Assembly (NCBI RefSeq): GCF_002335745.1
Contig: NZ_NIST01000001.1
Coordinates: forward strand, 1,522,039-1,586,038
Direction: 5' to 3'
Origin: Evansella halocellulosilytica
Lineage (GTDB): Bacteria; Bacillota; Bacilli; Bacillales; Salisediminibacteriaceae
Length of the DNA: 64,000 bases
Positions 9,757 through 18,784 of the stretch are shown here, piece after piece. A program made the translations under genes and the position numbers. The notes under the pieces were generated by a model, which was given only the letters and a program-made list of their open reading frames with translations, did not search any database and was not told where the DNA came from. Every line of letters starts with the position of its first letter. Position 1 is the stretch's first letter.

Positions 9757-9976
9757 GAGACTGGGACAAAAGTATTTTTTATTATTAAAATCCGAACGAA
9801 TGTATCCGCTTCGGAAATATACTTCGCTTTCCTCGGGCGGCTGGTGAGCCTCCTCGTGCTAAGTCGCACTGGGGGTCTCACCTTTAGCTTTGCTCCTGCA
9901 ATGAATCAGCCTCCTCGAGATTACCCAAGCACGAAGTGAATGCGTATGTATTCCCGAGGAGTCTGCGTATATTTCC
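9757..9976. repeat. IS-end-like sequence plus large foldable intergenic repeat
   Basis: At 9757-9771 GAGACTGGGACAAAA matches 14 of 15 bases of the IS1182-like terminus at 24334. Next to it is an element whose ends pair: GGAAATATAC (9813-9822) with GTATATTTCC (9967-9976), and CCTCGGG (9831-9837) with CCCGAGG (9953-9959). It looks like a miniature or REP-like element and not a gene. 9977-10082 holds nothing I recognise. Confidence 0.55.
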
Positions 9977-10082
9977 TCTTCTAAGATAGTGAATTGTTCG
10001 TACCTTTAGAAAAACACTTCAGTGATCTCCCAGCATCAACCTTAGGTCTTCCTTATTTGGAAGATGTAAACGATGAAAAGGT

Positions 10083-10514
10083 ATTGATTTTCATGGGCGT
10101 GTAAATACGCCTATAGCAAAATTGTTAGCGAAACAATTGGAGCAATGAATGTATAAAATTGCGACGATAGCAGAGGCCTATGATGTAGCCCTTGCTCTCC
10201 ATTGTCCGTTAGGACCAATTGCTCTAGCCTCATCGTTACACATGGACGTAACTTCATATAACTCATTAATTCAGGAACAAAGCTTAGGTATACATTATAA
10301 CAAAGGAAATGTCTTACTGGATTACATTACAGATCCTTCGGTATTTACTTATAAGGTCAACATGTACATATTCCAGATTGACTAGGTCTGGAAATTACAA
10401 TAAATGAAGAAAAAGTTCGGGAAATGGCTGGGGAAAGGCAATAATTAAAAAAATTCAAATTTGGAGACATAAGGACGGCCAGTTGCGTAGCGGTAAAAAG
10501 GGTGGAAAACAATA
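10083..10514 (+). pseudogene. decayed DgoD-type galactonate dehydratase fragment
   Basis: Translation from 10083 reads IDFHGRVNTPIAKLLAKQLE, matching the active-site segment of the intact dgoD at 16836, then TGA. The same frame resumes with [20 protein letters not shown] and continues to about 10385, roughly two thirds identical to the intact copy. After a frameshift comes [12 protein letters not shown] and later IWRHKDG, the family's C-terminus. About 75 residues between the two blocks, including two metal-binding glutamates, are missing, as is the N-terminal half. It cannot be functional. It marks an older, diverged paralogue in the same cluster. Confidence 0.85.
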
Positions 10515-10559
10515 ACCATTGTCAATTGGAGTAAGTGGCATTAATAGGGGGGGGATTTT

Positions 10560-11579
10560 ATGAGTAAATTTAAAGTAGTTATAACAGATTATGAGTTTTC
10601 TACACTGGGTCCAGAAGAAAAAGTTCTATCGGCGGTGGACTGTGAATTCATTAAAACACAATCAAGTACAGAGGAAGAGGTTATTGCAGCAGCAAAAGAC
10701 GCAGATGCCCTTATCAATCAGTATGCACCAATCTCAAGGAAAGTAATAGAAAGCCTTCCAAACTTGAAAGTGGTAGCAAGATACGGCGTTGGGGTAAATA
10801 CAATTGACGTTGATGCTGCCACAGAGCGTGGTGTTGTAGTTAGCAATGTTACTGATTATTGTATGGATGAAGTATCTGATCATGCTTTTTCCTTGATTAT
10901 GGCATGCTCCCGAAAAGTTGTTCTCTTAAATAATGAAGTGAAGGCAGGGAATTGGGACTATAAAGTAAGCACACCAATCTATCGCTTAAGAGGCCGGGTT
11001 TTAGGGCTTGTCGGCTTTGGACGTATTCCCAAAACGCTTGCAAATAAAGCACAAGCTTTTGGCATAAAGGTGATGGCATATGATCCTTTTGTGTCTGAGG
11101 AAGTAGCAGAGAATGCAGGAGTTCAATTAGTAGATCTTAATACCTTATGCGAGCAATCAGACTTTGTATCCTTACATGTACCACTAATGAAAGAGACATA
11201 TCATATGATTAGTGATGAGCAATTTAAGCTTATGAAGAAAGAAACATTTATTATTAATACTGCCCGGGGTCTAGTCATTAATGAAAAAGCTTTGATAAGA
11301 GCATTAGAAGCGGGTGAAATAGCTGGCGCAGCTTTAGATGTAACTGAGGAAGAACCAATTCAAAAAAATAATCCATTACTAAAAATGGATCAAGTAATTA
11401 TTAATCCTCATACAGCATGGTATTCAGAAGAAGCTCAGCTAGAGTTAAAAATTAAGACAGCGCAAAATGTCACTGATGTTTTATCAGGATACTATCCGAC
11501 TTATATTTTCAATAAGGAAGTAAAAGACAAAGTCGCTCTAAAAGAAAAAAACGAGGAAAGTGTTTCTATAAGAAATTAA
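10560..11579 (+). CDS. D-2-hydroxyacid dehydrogenase, CtBP/SerA-like
   Basis: 339 residues, ATG after a GGGGGG-rich ribosome site. It belongs to the NAD-dependent D-isomer 2-hydroxyacid dehydrogenases: a Rossmann motif GLVGFGRIPKTLA around 148-160 with an acidic residue in YDPF, catalytic Arg in NTARG (about 237), the Glu in DVTEEEP, and His in NPHTAW. Relatives reduce or oxidise 2-keto/2-hydroxy acids; C-terminal-binding-protein-like members are common in sugar-acid clusters. It lacks the ACT domain of biosynthetic SerA. It is 13 bases before the dehydratase gene and likely shares its transcript, so it may handle the keto acid or aldehyde-derived acid of the same pathway. Confidence 0.85.
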   Translation: MSKFKVVITDYEFSTLGPEEKVLSAVDCEFIKTQSSTEEEVIAAAKDADALINQYAPISRKVIESLPNLKVVARYGVGVNTIDVDAATERGVVVSNVTDYCMDEVSDHAFSLIMACSRKVVLLNNEVKAGNWDYKVSTPIYRLRGRVLGLVGFGRIPKTLANKAQAFGIKVMAYDPFVSEEVAENAGVQLVDLNTLCEQSDFVSLHVPLMKETYHMISDEQFKLMKKETFIINTARGLVINEKALIRALEAGEIAGAALDVTEEEPIQKNNPLLKMDQVIINPHTAWYSEEAQLELKIKTAQNVTDVLSGYYPTYIFNKEVKDKVALKEKNEESVSIRN

Positions 11580-11592
11580 GGAGGGATTAAAC

Positions 11593-13791
11593 TTGGCCGT
11601 TAAATATCCTAAGATTAATAACGCAATAAATCCTTATCGGGATAATGTGCAAGGAAAAGCAAATGAACCTATTACTGTAGCTGGTTTACTAGACCGTTCA
11701 AAGCAAATATTAGGTTCGGCTTATGAAGGACCAGCACCAGATTGGACACTAGAGGAAATATACAATCGTTTAGAAGAAAACGCTCCGCGTATAGCAATTA
11801 TTGGAGGGTCCTCGGACCATCCAGCACATATTATGGATTTTAAAACTTCTGCACATGCAGCAATACGAATTTGGCAAAATGGAGGAGTTCCTTTTTACTT
11901 TTCAACACCGGTTATGTGTGATGGAACTGCTCAAAGTAATCAAGGGATGAGTTACTCGCTTCAAAGCCGTAATGCAGTTGCTCAAATGATTGTTAATCAA
12001 ATGGAAGCCCATAGCTATCATGGAGCATTTGTCATTCAAGGATGTGACAAGCAGCCTCTTGGGGTAGTCAGTGCGATGGCCCATCTTGATAGAATTCGTC
12101 AATATCGGGGAGAAGCTCCGTTTTTTGCTACTTTTGCTCCTGCCCATGTTTTACAGGGAGGAACAATACCAGAGGCTCTTTTCCAAGAGCTGGAGGAGGT
12201 TGCTGTCTCTGCAGAAAAGCTTGGAGCAGCGGATATTGCCGATGATCTTAGAGACGCAATGGCGTATATATTACAATGTTCTTCTAATACGGCTTTTCAA
12301 GGTGTATTTGATCGTGCTGCGGACCGGGGGATTATTTCTAAAGCCACTCATAAGGAATACGAAAAGCGACTGGCTGTAGCAACCTGTGATGGTGCAGGTG
12401 GAGTATGTGCTTTTAACGGTACCGGTAACAGTTCCCGCCACCTTGTTGCAGGGCTCGGATTAGTTCATCCTGCTGTAGAACTTTTAACAGAATCACCTAA
12501 TCAGTTTCAAGTTAATCAATCGTTGGATAGTTTTAGAAATATGATAAATGATCCGGTTTATGGGGCAGCTAATATAATGGCAACTAACATTCGAAATGCG
12601 ATCCGAATTCATAGTGCTTCCGGTGGCTCTACAAATTTAATGATGCATATTGTTGCAGGGATGCTTTATGGAGGTTACAAGTTTAGTTTATGGGATTTAG
12701 ATGAGATTCATCATTCACACCCTATCCCAGATTTGTTTGACTACAGCCTGACAGAAGGACGGGATATTTACTCTTTGGCAATCCAGTGCTGTGATAGTGC
12801 AAGTAGAGGGATGGAAACATTATTCTATGAATTATTAGAAAATGGAGTTCCAATGGACATAGACGTACCCACCGTTACGGGTAAAACATGGAGAGAACGA
12901 TTAGTGAAAACCGATAACCTTCCGGCAGCTAATGTAAAAGATAATCCTGTTATCTTATCAAAACCTAGAAGACCATTCAGCGGAGTAGATGTATTAACAG
13001 GTAATTTCTTTGAAAGTGCTGTCGTTAAAATAAGCGGAATGTCAACTTTGCAGCTCGATCAATTCGATAAGAAAACAGCTTTCGTTTTATATTACGAGAA
13101 CGAAGATGATGCAAACCGCGGCTTACTTGATGAAGAACTCTTGCCAAAATTAAAAGCGAAACAAAGCTTTAGCCATAAAACAATGCTGGCTTCCCTTAAA
13201 GAAAATGCTCCTGAACATTACGAGGAGTGGAAGGGATTAGTCTATGAAGGTCTATTCGATAAGATGGTGGAAGAAGGTGTACTTAAAATTGCTATCATTA
13301 TTTCAGGTCAAGGTCCAGTAGCGTTTGGTATGCCGGAAATGTTTACACCAATGCAGCATATTAATGCTAACCGAAAATTAAAACGTTTGGCCACGCTTAT
13401 TAGTGATGGACGATATTCTGGTGTATCTTATGGAGCAGCAATAGGACATATGACGCCCGAAGCAAAAGAAGACGGAGGAATATTATATCTTCAAACAGGA
13501 GACTTGCTTTACTTGAACTTAAGAGATAGAGAAATTCAGTTCATTGACTCGGATGCATTCTTAGACGACAGACTAGAGTTTGAATTTGATAGTATTCGAG
13601 AAGAAAGAAAAGACCTTGCAACAAAAAGACTTGAAACGATTAAAAAGCGTCAGCGTCAAGTCGCCTCAAGCAATCGAATGGTTGGTCACACCGATGCAGC
13701 AAATGGAGTTGTACCTCTCCCGGTGGCTGAAGAGGCTCACTTAGACTTTAGAACGGATATTTTACTAGAATCCAAAAAAGTTAGTAACTAA
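11593..13791 (+). CDS. IlvD/Edd-family sugar-acid dehydratase (long form)
   Basis: 732 residues, TTG start eight bases after GGAGG. Three cysteines sit where the family binds its iron-sulfur cluster: TPVMCDGTAQ (about 117), IQGCDKQPLG (about 151) and CDGAGGVCAFNG (about 270). The C-terminal half carries SGQGPVAFGMPEMFTP and SDGRYSGVSYGAAIGHM, the conserved substrate and metal loop. The protein is longer than IlvD (about 560) or YagF (about 655). The family removes water from aldonic acids to give 2-keto-3-deoxy acids, which the DapA-type aldolase at 5145 could split. The substrate is unknown. A conserved-looking partner gene follows 11 bases later. Confidence 0.88.
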   Translation: MAVKYPKINNAINPYRDNVQGKANEPITVAGLLDRSKQILGSAYEGPAPDWTLEEIYNRLEENAPRIAIIGGSSDHPAHIMDFKTSAHAAIRIWQNGGVPFYFSTPVMCDGTAQSNQGMSYSLQSRNAVAQMIVNQMEAHSYHGAFVIQGCDKQPLGVVSAMAHLDRIRQYRGEAPFFATFAPAHVLQGGTIPEALFQELEEVAVSAEKLGAADIADDLRDAMAYILQCSSNTAFQGVFDRAADRGIISKATHKEYEKRLAVATCDGAGGVCAFNGTGNSSRHLVAGLGLVHPAVELLTESPNQFQVNQSLDSFRNMINDPVYGAANIMATNIRNAIRIHSASGGSTNLMMHIVAGMLYGGYKFSLWDLDEIHHSHPIPDLFDYSLTEGRDIYSLAIQCCDSASRGMETLFYELLENGVPMDIDVPTVTGKTWRERLVKTDNLPAANVKDNPVILSKPRRPFSGVDVLTGNFFESAVVKISGMSTLQLDQFDKKTAFVLYYENEDDANRGLLDEELLPKLKAKQSFSHKTMLASLKENAPEHYEEWKGLVYEGLFDKMVEEGVLKIAIIISGQGPVAFGMPEMFTPMQHINANRKLKRLATLISDGRYSGVSYGAAIGHMTPEAKEDGGILYLQTGDLLYLNLRDREIQFIDSDAFLDDRLEFEFDSIREERKDLATKRLETIKKRQRQVASSNRMVGHTDAANGVVPLPVAEEAHLDFRTDILLESKKVSN

Positions 13792-13802
13792 AAGGAGGAA
13801 GT

Positions 13803-14747
13803 ATGGTGGAAAGAACTCGTCACTTTATTGAAGAATTAGGTTTTCCAAGCGGTGATTGTCATGATCTTCCAACGTCTACAAAGACTTTTCCTGACGGAGC
13901 ACAATATCGGGTTGAGATTCCTAGTGTTGAGGGTCCTGCTTCTTTTGAAGCGGTTGTGGAAGCATGTGAGGAATATGATGTTTATATTCAAAGAATTTCT
14001 CAAGGGAGCGGAATCATGCTCCTAACAGATAATGAATTAAAGAATATGGCGGAGATCGGCCAACGGGAAAACTTAGAAGTAAGTTTGTTTGTTGGACCGC
14101 GGGGCTCGTGGGATATTACTCCAATGCAATTAGCTAGTGCAGGGAAAATTGCCGGGTTACGTTCACAGGGAATGGATCAATTAGTATATGCGATAGAAGA
14201 TGTAAAACGAGCTTGTAATTTTGGAATTCGTTCTATTTTAGTAGCTGATGAAGGACTATTGTGGTTAGTTAAAGAATTTAAAAAAGCAGGAGAACTTCCC
14301 TCTGACTTAGTAGTGAAAATTTCTGTACAAATGGCCCAAGCAAATCCAATTTCCATCAGACTGATTGAAGAAGCTGGGGCAAACACTTATAATGTACCGA
14401 CTGATTTAACACTGGCTCGTTTAGCTGCTATACGTCAGGCAATTGATATTCCAATTGATATTTATGTGGAGGCACCAGACGATATTGGCGGTTTCATACG
14501 CCATTATGACATTCCAGAAATTATCCGTGTAGCTGCACCTGTTTATATTAAGTTTGGATTAAGGAATTCGCCAAATATATATCCATCTGGAACACATTTA
14601 GAGAGTACTTCTATTGCACTTTGTAAAGAGCGTGTGCGCAGAGCAAAAATTGGACTTGATTTGTTAAAGAGGTATGCCCCGCAATATAAGACATCAGAAA
14701 AAGGTGCTGAAGGGTTAGGTGTTCCTGTAAATAGTGTAACTGCATAA
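13803..14747 (+). CDS. U32-peptidase-like TIM-barrel protein of unknown function
   Basis: 314 residues, ATG after AAAGGAGG. The alternating strand/helix pattern and segments such as VDIYIQRISQGSG, ITPMQLASAGKIAG, IRSILVADEGLLWLVKEF and IDIYVEAPDDIGG suggest a TIM barrel. Proteins like this are often labelled U32-type peptidase, but I see no protease signature, signal peptide or zinc motif. It is 11 bases behind the dehydratase and ends in a stem-loop, so it is the last gene of that unit. A role as an aldolase, epimerase or dehydratase helper in sugar-acid metabolism is more likely than proteolysis; this is inference. Confidence 0.6.
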   Translation: MVERTRHFIEELGFPSGDCHDLPTSTKTFPDGAQYRVEIPSVEGPASFEAVVEACEEYDVYIQRISQGSGIMLLTDNELKNMAEIGQRENLEVSLFVGPRGSWDITPMQLASAGKIAGLRSQGMDQLVYAIEDVKRACNFGIRSILVADEGLLWLVKEFKKAGELPSDLVVKISVQMAQANPISIRLIEEAGANTYNVPTDLTLARLAAIRQAIDIPIDIYVEAPDDIGGFIRHYDIPEIIRVAAPVYIKFGLRNSPNIYPSGTHLESTSIALCKERVRRAKIGLDLLKRYAPQYKTSEKGAEGLGVPVNSVTA

Positions 14748-14757
14748 TAGAATGAAA

Positions 14758-14789
14758 TCCCCCCTGAATTTCTTAGCTTCAGGGGGGGA
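14758..14789 (+). terminator. GC-rich stem-loop after the dehydratase operon
   Basis: TCCCCCCTGAA (14758-14768) pairs with TTCAGGGGGGGA (14778-14789) around a nine-base loop. No T run follows, so it may stabilise the 3' end of the transcript more than terminate it. Confidence 0.6.
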
Positions 14790-14820
14790 TGTTAATAGAT
14801 TCAATCGAAGGAGAGGGTGT

Positions 14821-15580
14821 ATGGTATTTATTTTCGGATAAAATTGTTTAGGTCACCGGAAGCAGTACAGGGATTGGAAGGTCTGCAGCGATTGCTTTTG
14901 CAAAGCATGGTGCAGGTGTTATCGTTCACTGAAATGGCAGTGTGGAAAAAGCAAGAGAAGTGGTTAGCGAAATAGAAAACCTCGGGAGAAGGATTTTCCT
15001 TGTTCAAGGGGATGTAGCAAATAAAGCTGAAATTTCCAGAATGGTCGCTTTAATTAATGAGAAGTTTGGGCGAGTCGATGTATTAATGAATAATGCCGGT
15101 TCCCTCATTAGAAGAGCAACGCTGGAAGAATTAGATGAAGAATTATGGGATCGTATTATGGATGTAAATTTAAAATTTCTGTTTTTAGTTACAAAAGCTG
15201 TGTTTCCATTAATGAATAAGCAAGGGGGAGGAAAAATCATTAATGTTACTTCCATTGCTGCACGAAAATGGAGGAGGTGAAGGCTCTATTGCTTATGCCG
15301 CTTCGAAAGGAGGAGTTAGTACACTTACACGTGGTCTTGCTAAGGATTTAGTAAGATATAACATTTTAGTAAATGCAATATCGCCGGGAATCATATCAAC
15401 TCTTTTCCATGATCGTTTACACCAGAAGAGTTAAGGAAAAAACAGCTTTCTAATATCCCAATAGGACGTGAAGGAACACCAGAAGAGACTATTGGTGCGG
15501 CCTTGTTTTTAGCCTCAAACAAAGCAGATTATATAACAGGAGAAATTATAGAGGTAAATGGTGGTCAATTAATGGATTAG
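14821..15580 (+). pseudogene. short-chain dehydrogenase/reductase (SDR) pseudogene
   Basis: The pieces together spell a complete classical SDR of about 250 residues: KIV-stop-VTGSSTGIGRSAAIAFA (cofactor motif), [21 protein letters not shown], then after a frameshift near 15266 [20 protein letters not shown] (active-site Tyr and Lys), and after another near 15420 [20 protein letters not shown] to the tail GEIIEVNGGQLMD. Two in-frame stops (TAG near 14850, TGA near 14930) and two frameshifts interrupt it. Such enzymes oxidise sugars or sugar acids. If the sequence is right the gene is dead. Confidence 0.88.
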
Positions 15581-15635
15581 ATTTCTTATCAGTTTTACCA
15601 CCAACGCATCAGCATAATTTAAAGGGGGAACGTAT

Positions 15636-16421
15636 ATGCCAATTATTCAGTCTGTTAATAGAGCATTAAAAATACTTGATTTATTTGATGAATATAATAA
15701 GGAATTAAAAATTACGGAAATCAGCGAGAAAATGATGCTCCATAAAAGTACAGTCCATTCCCTTTTAAAGACACTTGAAAAGCATCATTATATTGAACAG
15801 GACAAGGAAAGTAACAAATACAGGTTAGGATTAAAGTTATTTGAGCGGGGGAATTTTGTCGGCTACACGTTAGATATTAGGGGGCTGGCTAAAGAATATT
15901 TACATTCCCTTGCTCAAAAAACAAACCTTACTGTTCATCTGGTTATTTTAGATGGAAAAGAAGGGCTCTACATTGACAAGGTGGAAAGTCATACGGCTTC
16001 CATTCTTTACTCCAGAATCGGAAGAAGAATACCTATCCATTGTAGTGGAGTAGGAAAAGCGTTAGTTGCAGATAAGTCAGATAAAGATCTAGAAAGCCTC
16101 CTGACAGATTATGAATTCATCAAACGAACGGAAAATACCATAACGGAAAAAGAGGAATTTTTACAAGAAATAGAACTAGTAAGGCAAAGAGGCTATGCAA
16201 TTGATAATCAAGAAAATGAGCCAGGTGTATATTGTATAGCAGTACCAGTCAGAAATTATTCGGGAGAAGTCGTCGCGGCTATCAGTATATCTTCACCAGT
16301 AATGAGAGTAACAGATGAACAAAAAACGAAAAACATTGAATTGTTAAAGCAGGCAAGTAATGAACTATCGCAGAAATTAGGGTATGAATTTAATAATATA
16401 AAATTCCCTTATCATTCCTAA
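15636..16421 (+). CDS. IclR-family transcriptional regulator
   Basis: 261 residues, ATG after AAAGGGGGAACG. The N-terminal winged helix covers about 5-70 (RALKILDLFDEYNKELKITEIS and HKSTVHSLLKTLEKHHYIE). The C-terminal IclR effector domain follows (about 85-250) with GRRIPIHCSGVGKALVA and GYAIDNQENEPGVYCIAVPV. IclR proteins usually sense a pathway acid and repress or activate nearby catabolic operons. It lies between the dehydratase unit and dgoD, so it is the natural regulator of the sugar-acid genes; the palindrome at 6652 is a candidate site. Confidence 0.92.
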   Translation: MPIIQSVNRALKILDLFDEYNKELKITEISEKMMLHKSTVHSLLKTLEKHHYIEQDKESNKYRLGLKLFERGNFVGYTLDIRGLAKEYLHSLAQKTNLTVHLVILDGKEGLYIDKVESHTASILYSRIGRRIPIHCSGVGKALVADKSDKDLESLLTDYEFIKRTENTITEKEEFLQEIELVRQRGYAIDNQENEPGVYCIAVPVRNYSGEVVAAISISSPVMRVTDEQKTKNIELLKQASNELSQKLGYEFNNIKFPYHS

Positions 16422-16427
16422 GTCACT

Positions 16428-16799
16428 GTGGGAGGTGCTAAATCGACCTTTGCAATCGGAATAACAAGACGTGGGCTTAGAGCAGGGTTGGTTAGAATTT
16501 ACTATTTCCCGAAAAGGTTCATCAGCAAGCCAGGTAATAAATCAGATTTAAATCGAGAATATTTTAAGAGCAATGCATCTTCTTATATCATGAATTCCCC
16601 TTGCCTTCGGTGAAATGACATTTGAAGCAATTAAGCTCAAATACGAATCTAGACCCTAATAAAGGGGAAATGGTTATTTTTAGCATAGATAAGAATACTA
16701 GTTCATCTAAAGCATCAGGACTCAACTTGATTGCAGATGATATGATTGTCCATTCTTTTGAAGAATCTGAAAATATTAAGCCAGAATGGTGCAGATAAC
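16428..16799 (+). pseudogene. remnant between iclR and dgoD, family not recognised
   Basis: A frame ending at 16799 reads NKGEMVIFSIDKNTSSSKAS, GLNLIADDMIVHSFEESENI and KPEWCR, which is protein-like; a second frame upstream (16428-16613) could be its displaced N-terminal part. I cannot name the family. With three other decayed genes nearby it is most easily read as another relic. Confidence 0.3.
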
Positions 16800-16835
16800 A
16801 GAAAATTCTATGAAAAATTAAGGAGTTTGCTTATT

Positions 16836-17984
16836 ATGAAAATAACTTCATTTGAACTTTTTCAGGTACCACCCCGTTGGTTGTTTTTAAAGGTTAATAC
16901 TGATGAAGGGGTTTCAGGGTGGGGAGAACCCATTATTGAAGGTAGGGCAAAAACAGTTAAGGCTGCAGTAGAGGAATTGATGGAATATTTAATAGGGAAA
17001 GATCCTATGGCTATTGAAGATCATTGGAATGTTATGTATCGTGGTGGTTTTTATCGTGGCGGTCCAATCTTAATGAGTGCTCTTTCAGGAATTGATCAAG
17101 CCCTATGGGATATTAAAGGTAAGTATTTTAACGCTCCTATCTACCAATTGTTAGGAGGAAAGTGCCGTCATTCTATTAAAGTATATACATGGATAGGAGG
17201 GGACCGACCTTCAGAGGTTCGTGAAGCTGCCCAAGCTGCTGTTGACGCAGGCTTTACTGCCGTAAAAATGAATGGAGGGGAAGAACTTCAATATATTGAT
17301 TCTCACCAAAAAGTGGAAAAAACCATTGCTAACGTTGCAACAGTAAGGGATACTGTAGGACCTCAAATTGGAGTAGGAATTGATTTCCATGGAAGGGTAC
17401 ATAAGCCAATGGCAAAAGTATTAGTAAAAGAATTGGAACCGTTTAAGCCTATGTTTATTGAGGAGCCGGTACTTCCGGAAAATAACGAAGCTCTCAGGGA
17501 AATTGCCCACCTCACCTCTATTCCAATTGCCACGGGAGAACGAATGTTTTCGAAATGGCAGTATAAGTCGTTGTTGATGGACGGATATACGGATATCATT
17601 CAACCAGATTTATCGCATGCCGGTGGTATTACGGAGTCTAAAAAAATCATCTCCATGGCAGAAGCTTTTGATGTTGCGGCAGCTCCACACTGCCCTCTTG
17701 GCCCTATTGCATTAGCTGCCTGTCTTCAAGTTGATGCTACATGTCACAATGCCTTTATCCAAGAACAAAGCCTTGGTATTCACTACAATCAGGGTAGTGA
17801 CTTACTAGATTATTTAACAGATAAAAGTGTGTTTCATTATGAAGATGGCTATGTAAAGATTCCTGATGGTCCGGGACTTGGTATAGTGATTAATGAAGAA
17901 TACGTAAAATATATGGCAGAAACAGGTCATAATTGGAGAAATCCAATTTGGAGGCATAAAGATGGGACAATAGCAGAATGGTAA
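16836..17984 (+). CDS. dgoD: D-galactonate dehydratase, enolase superfamily
   Basis: 382 residues from the ATG at 16836, chosen because AAGGAG lies 12 bases upstream and the family starts MKIT; a frame open further upstream is not homologous. Metal ligands and bases occupy the positions known for E. coli DgoD: Asp183 and His185 in GIDFHGR, Glu209 in FIEEP, Glu235 in GER and His285 in APHCPLGP. Length and numbering equal DgoD (382). The reaction is galactonate to 2-keto-3-deoxygalactonate. Relatives with gluconate or other aldonate specificity look alike, so the substrate is likely but not certain. A second, decayed copy lies at 10083. Confidence 0.9.
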   Translation: MKITSFELFQVPPRWLFLKVNTDEGVSGWGEPIIEGRAKTVKAAVEELMEYLIGKDPMAIEDHWNVMYRGGFYRGGPILMSALSGIDQALWDIKGKYFNAPIYQLLGGKCRHSIKVYTWIGGDRPSEVREAAQAAVDAGFTAVKMNGGEELQYIDSHQKVEKTIANVATVRDTVGPQIGVGIDFHGRVHKPMAKVLVKELEPFKPMFIEEPVLPENNEALREIAHLTSIPIATGERMFSKWQYKSLLMDGYTDIIQPDLSHAGGITESKKIISMAEAFDVAAAPHCPLGPIALAACLQVDATCHNAFIQEQSLGIHYNQGSDLLDYLTDKSVFHYEDGYVKIPDGPGLGIVINEEYVKYMAETGHNWRNPIWRHKDGTIAEW

Positions 17985-18053
17985 ATCGAATGAGGTGAAA
18001 TTTGACATTAAAGATTGGAATCATTGCAGAAAATTTAATAGGGAGCTTAACGC

Positions 18054-18229
18054 TTAGTCGATAGCTAAGTCCATTAACTGTTCCCTTTGTTCCTCGGTGA
18101 GATTTAACTCTTCCAAATTCTCTCGGGAGTTTCGTGTTCTTCTACATCTTCTACATACAGCTGATTTCCCTATTCATTTGCTTCTAGGTCCATTAAGTTA
18201 TACATTCTTATCCAATTAATATTTTGCAT
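18054..18229 (-). pseudogene. small frameshifted gene relic
   Basis: On the minus strand GGAGAAGGA precedes an ATG at 18229 and the frame reads MQNINWIRMYNLMDLEANE, a stop, then NQLYVEDVEEHETPER; after a one-base shift it continues NLEELNLTEEQREQLMDLAI and a stop at 18054. Good start signals and a smooth acidic sequence across the shift suggest a recently broken small gene. No family recognised. On the plus strand, 18002-18058 begins like another gene start (LKIGIIAENL) and soon stops. 18230-18560 shows nothing else. Confidence 0.4.
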
Positions 18230-18640
18230 GACTATTCCTTCTCCTTCCAGGTGGACAGGAGTATTGTGGATTTAAATTAAACATATTAATCGTTTCTATT
18301 GTCAGTAAGGGCGGTCGTTGGGCTTTGGAAACAGTAAGGAAAGTCCACTTATCAAAAATTCAGATGCCAGAAATATGTACCAAGCACCGAACTTTGGCAC
18401 AGCAGTAAAAGACGCCCTGGAACAATCCTACTATACATTAGTATACGTAAATAAATTGAAACATTTTGCTAACCGAATGCAATGAAAAACGGTAAATACA
18501 CGTTAAAGATGTTACAAACAATAAATAACAAAAGCTTGATATACCGCACTCTATGCACACAGCGTGTATGATATTACACACTCTCAGCATAATGGCGGCA
18601 TTTAATCATTGCCCACGAAGCCCTTGCTGTATAAGGAATT

Positions 18641-18728
18641 GTTAGTAAGATGAGAGTGGTTTGCTAACATAATGAAAATAAAAGAAGCTTTTCATAAGTT
18701 AACCAAACTTGTGGGAGGCTTCTTTTTT
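18641..18728 (+). repeat. dispersed repeat ending in a strong stem-loop
   Basis: GAAGCTTTTCATAAGTT (18684-18700) pairs with AACTTGTGGGAGGCTTC (18706-18722), followed by six T. The stem and about 40 bases before it (TTAGTAAGATGAGAGTG, then TTTGCTAACAT) recur at 53322-53410. It can act as a terminator, but two copies with a shared flank mark it as a repeated element. Confidence 0.65.
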
Positions 18729-18784
18729 CACTGTCATATGACGATTTTTCTTTTTTGAGTGAATGTAAAAAATATAGACATCGG

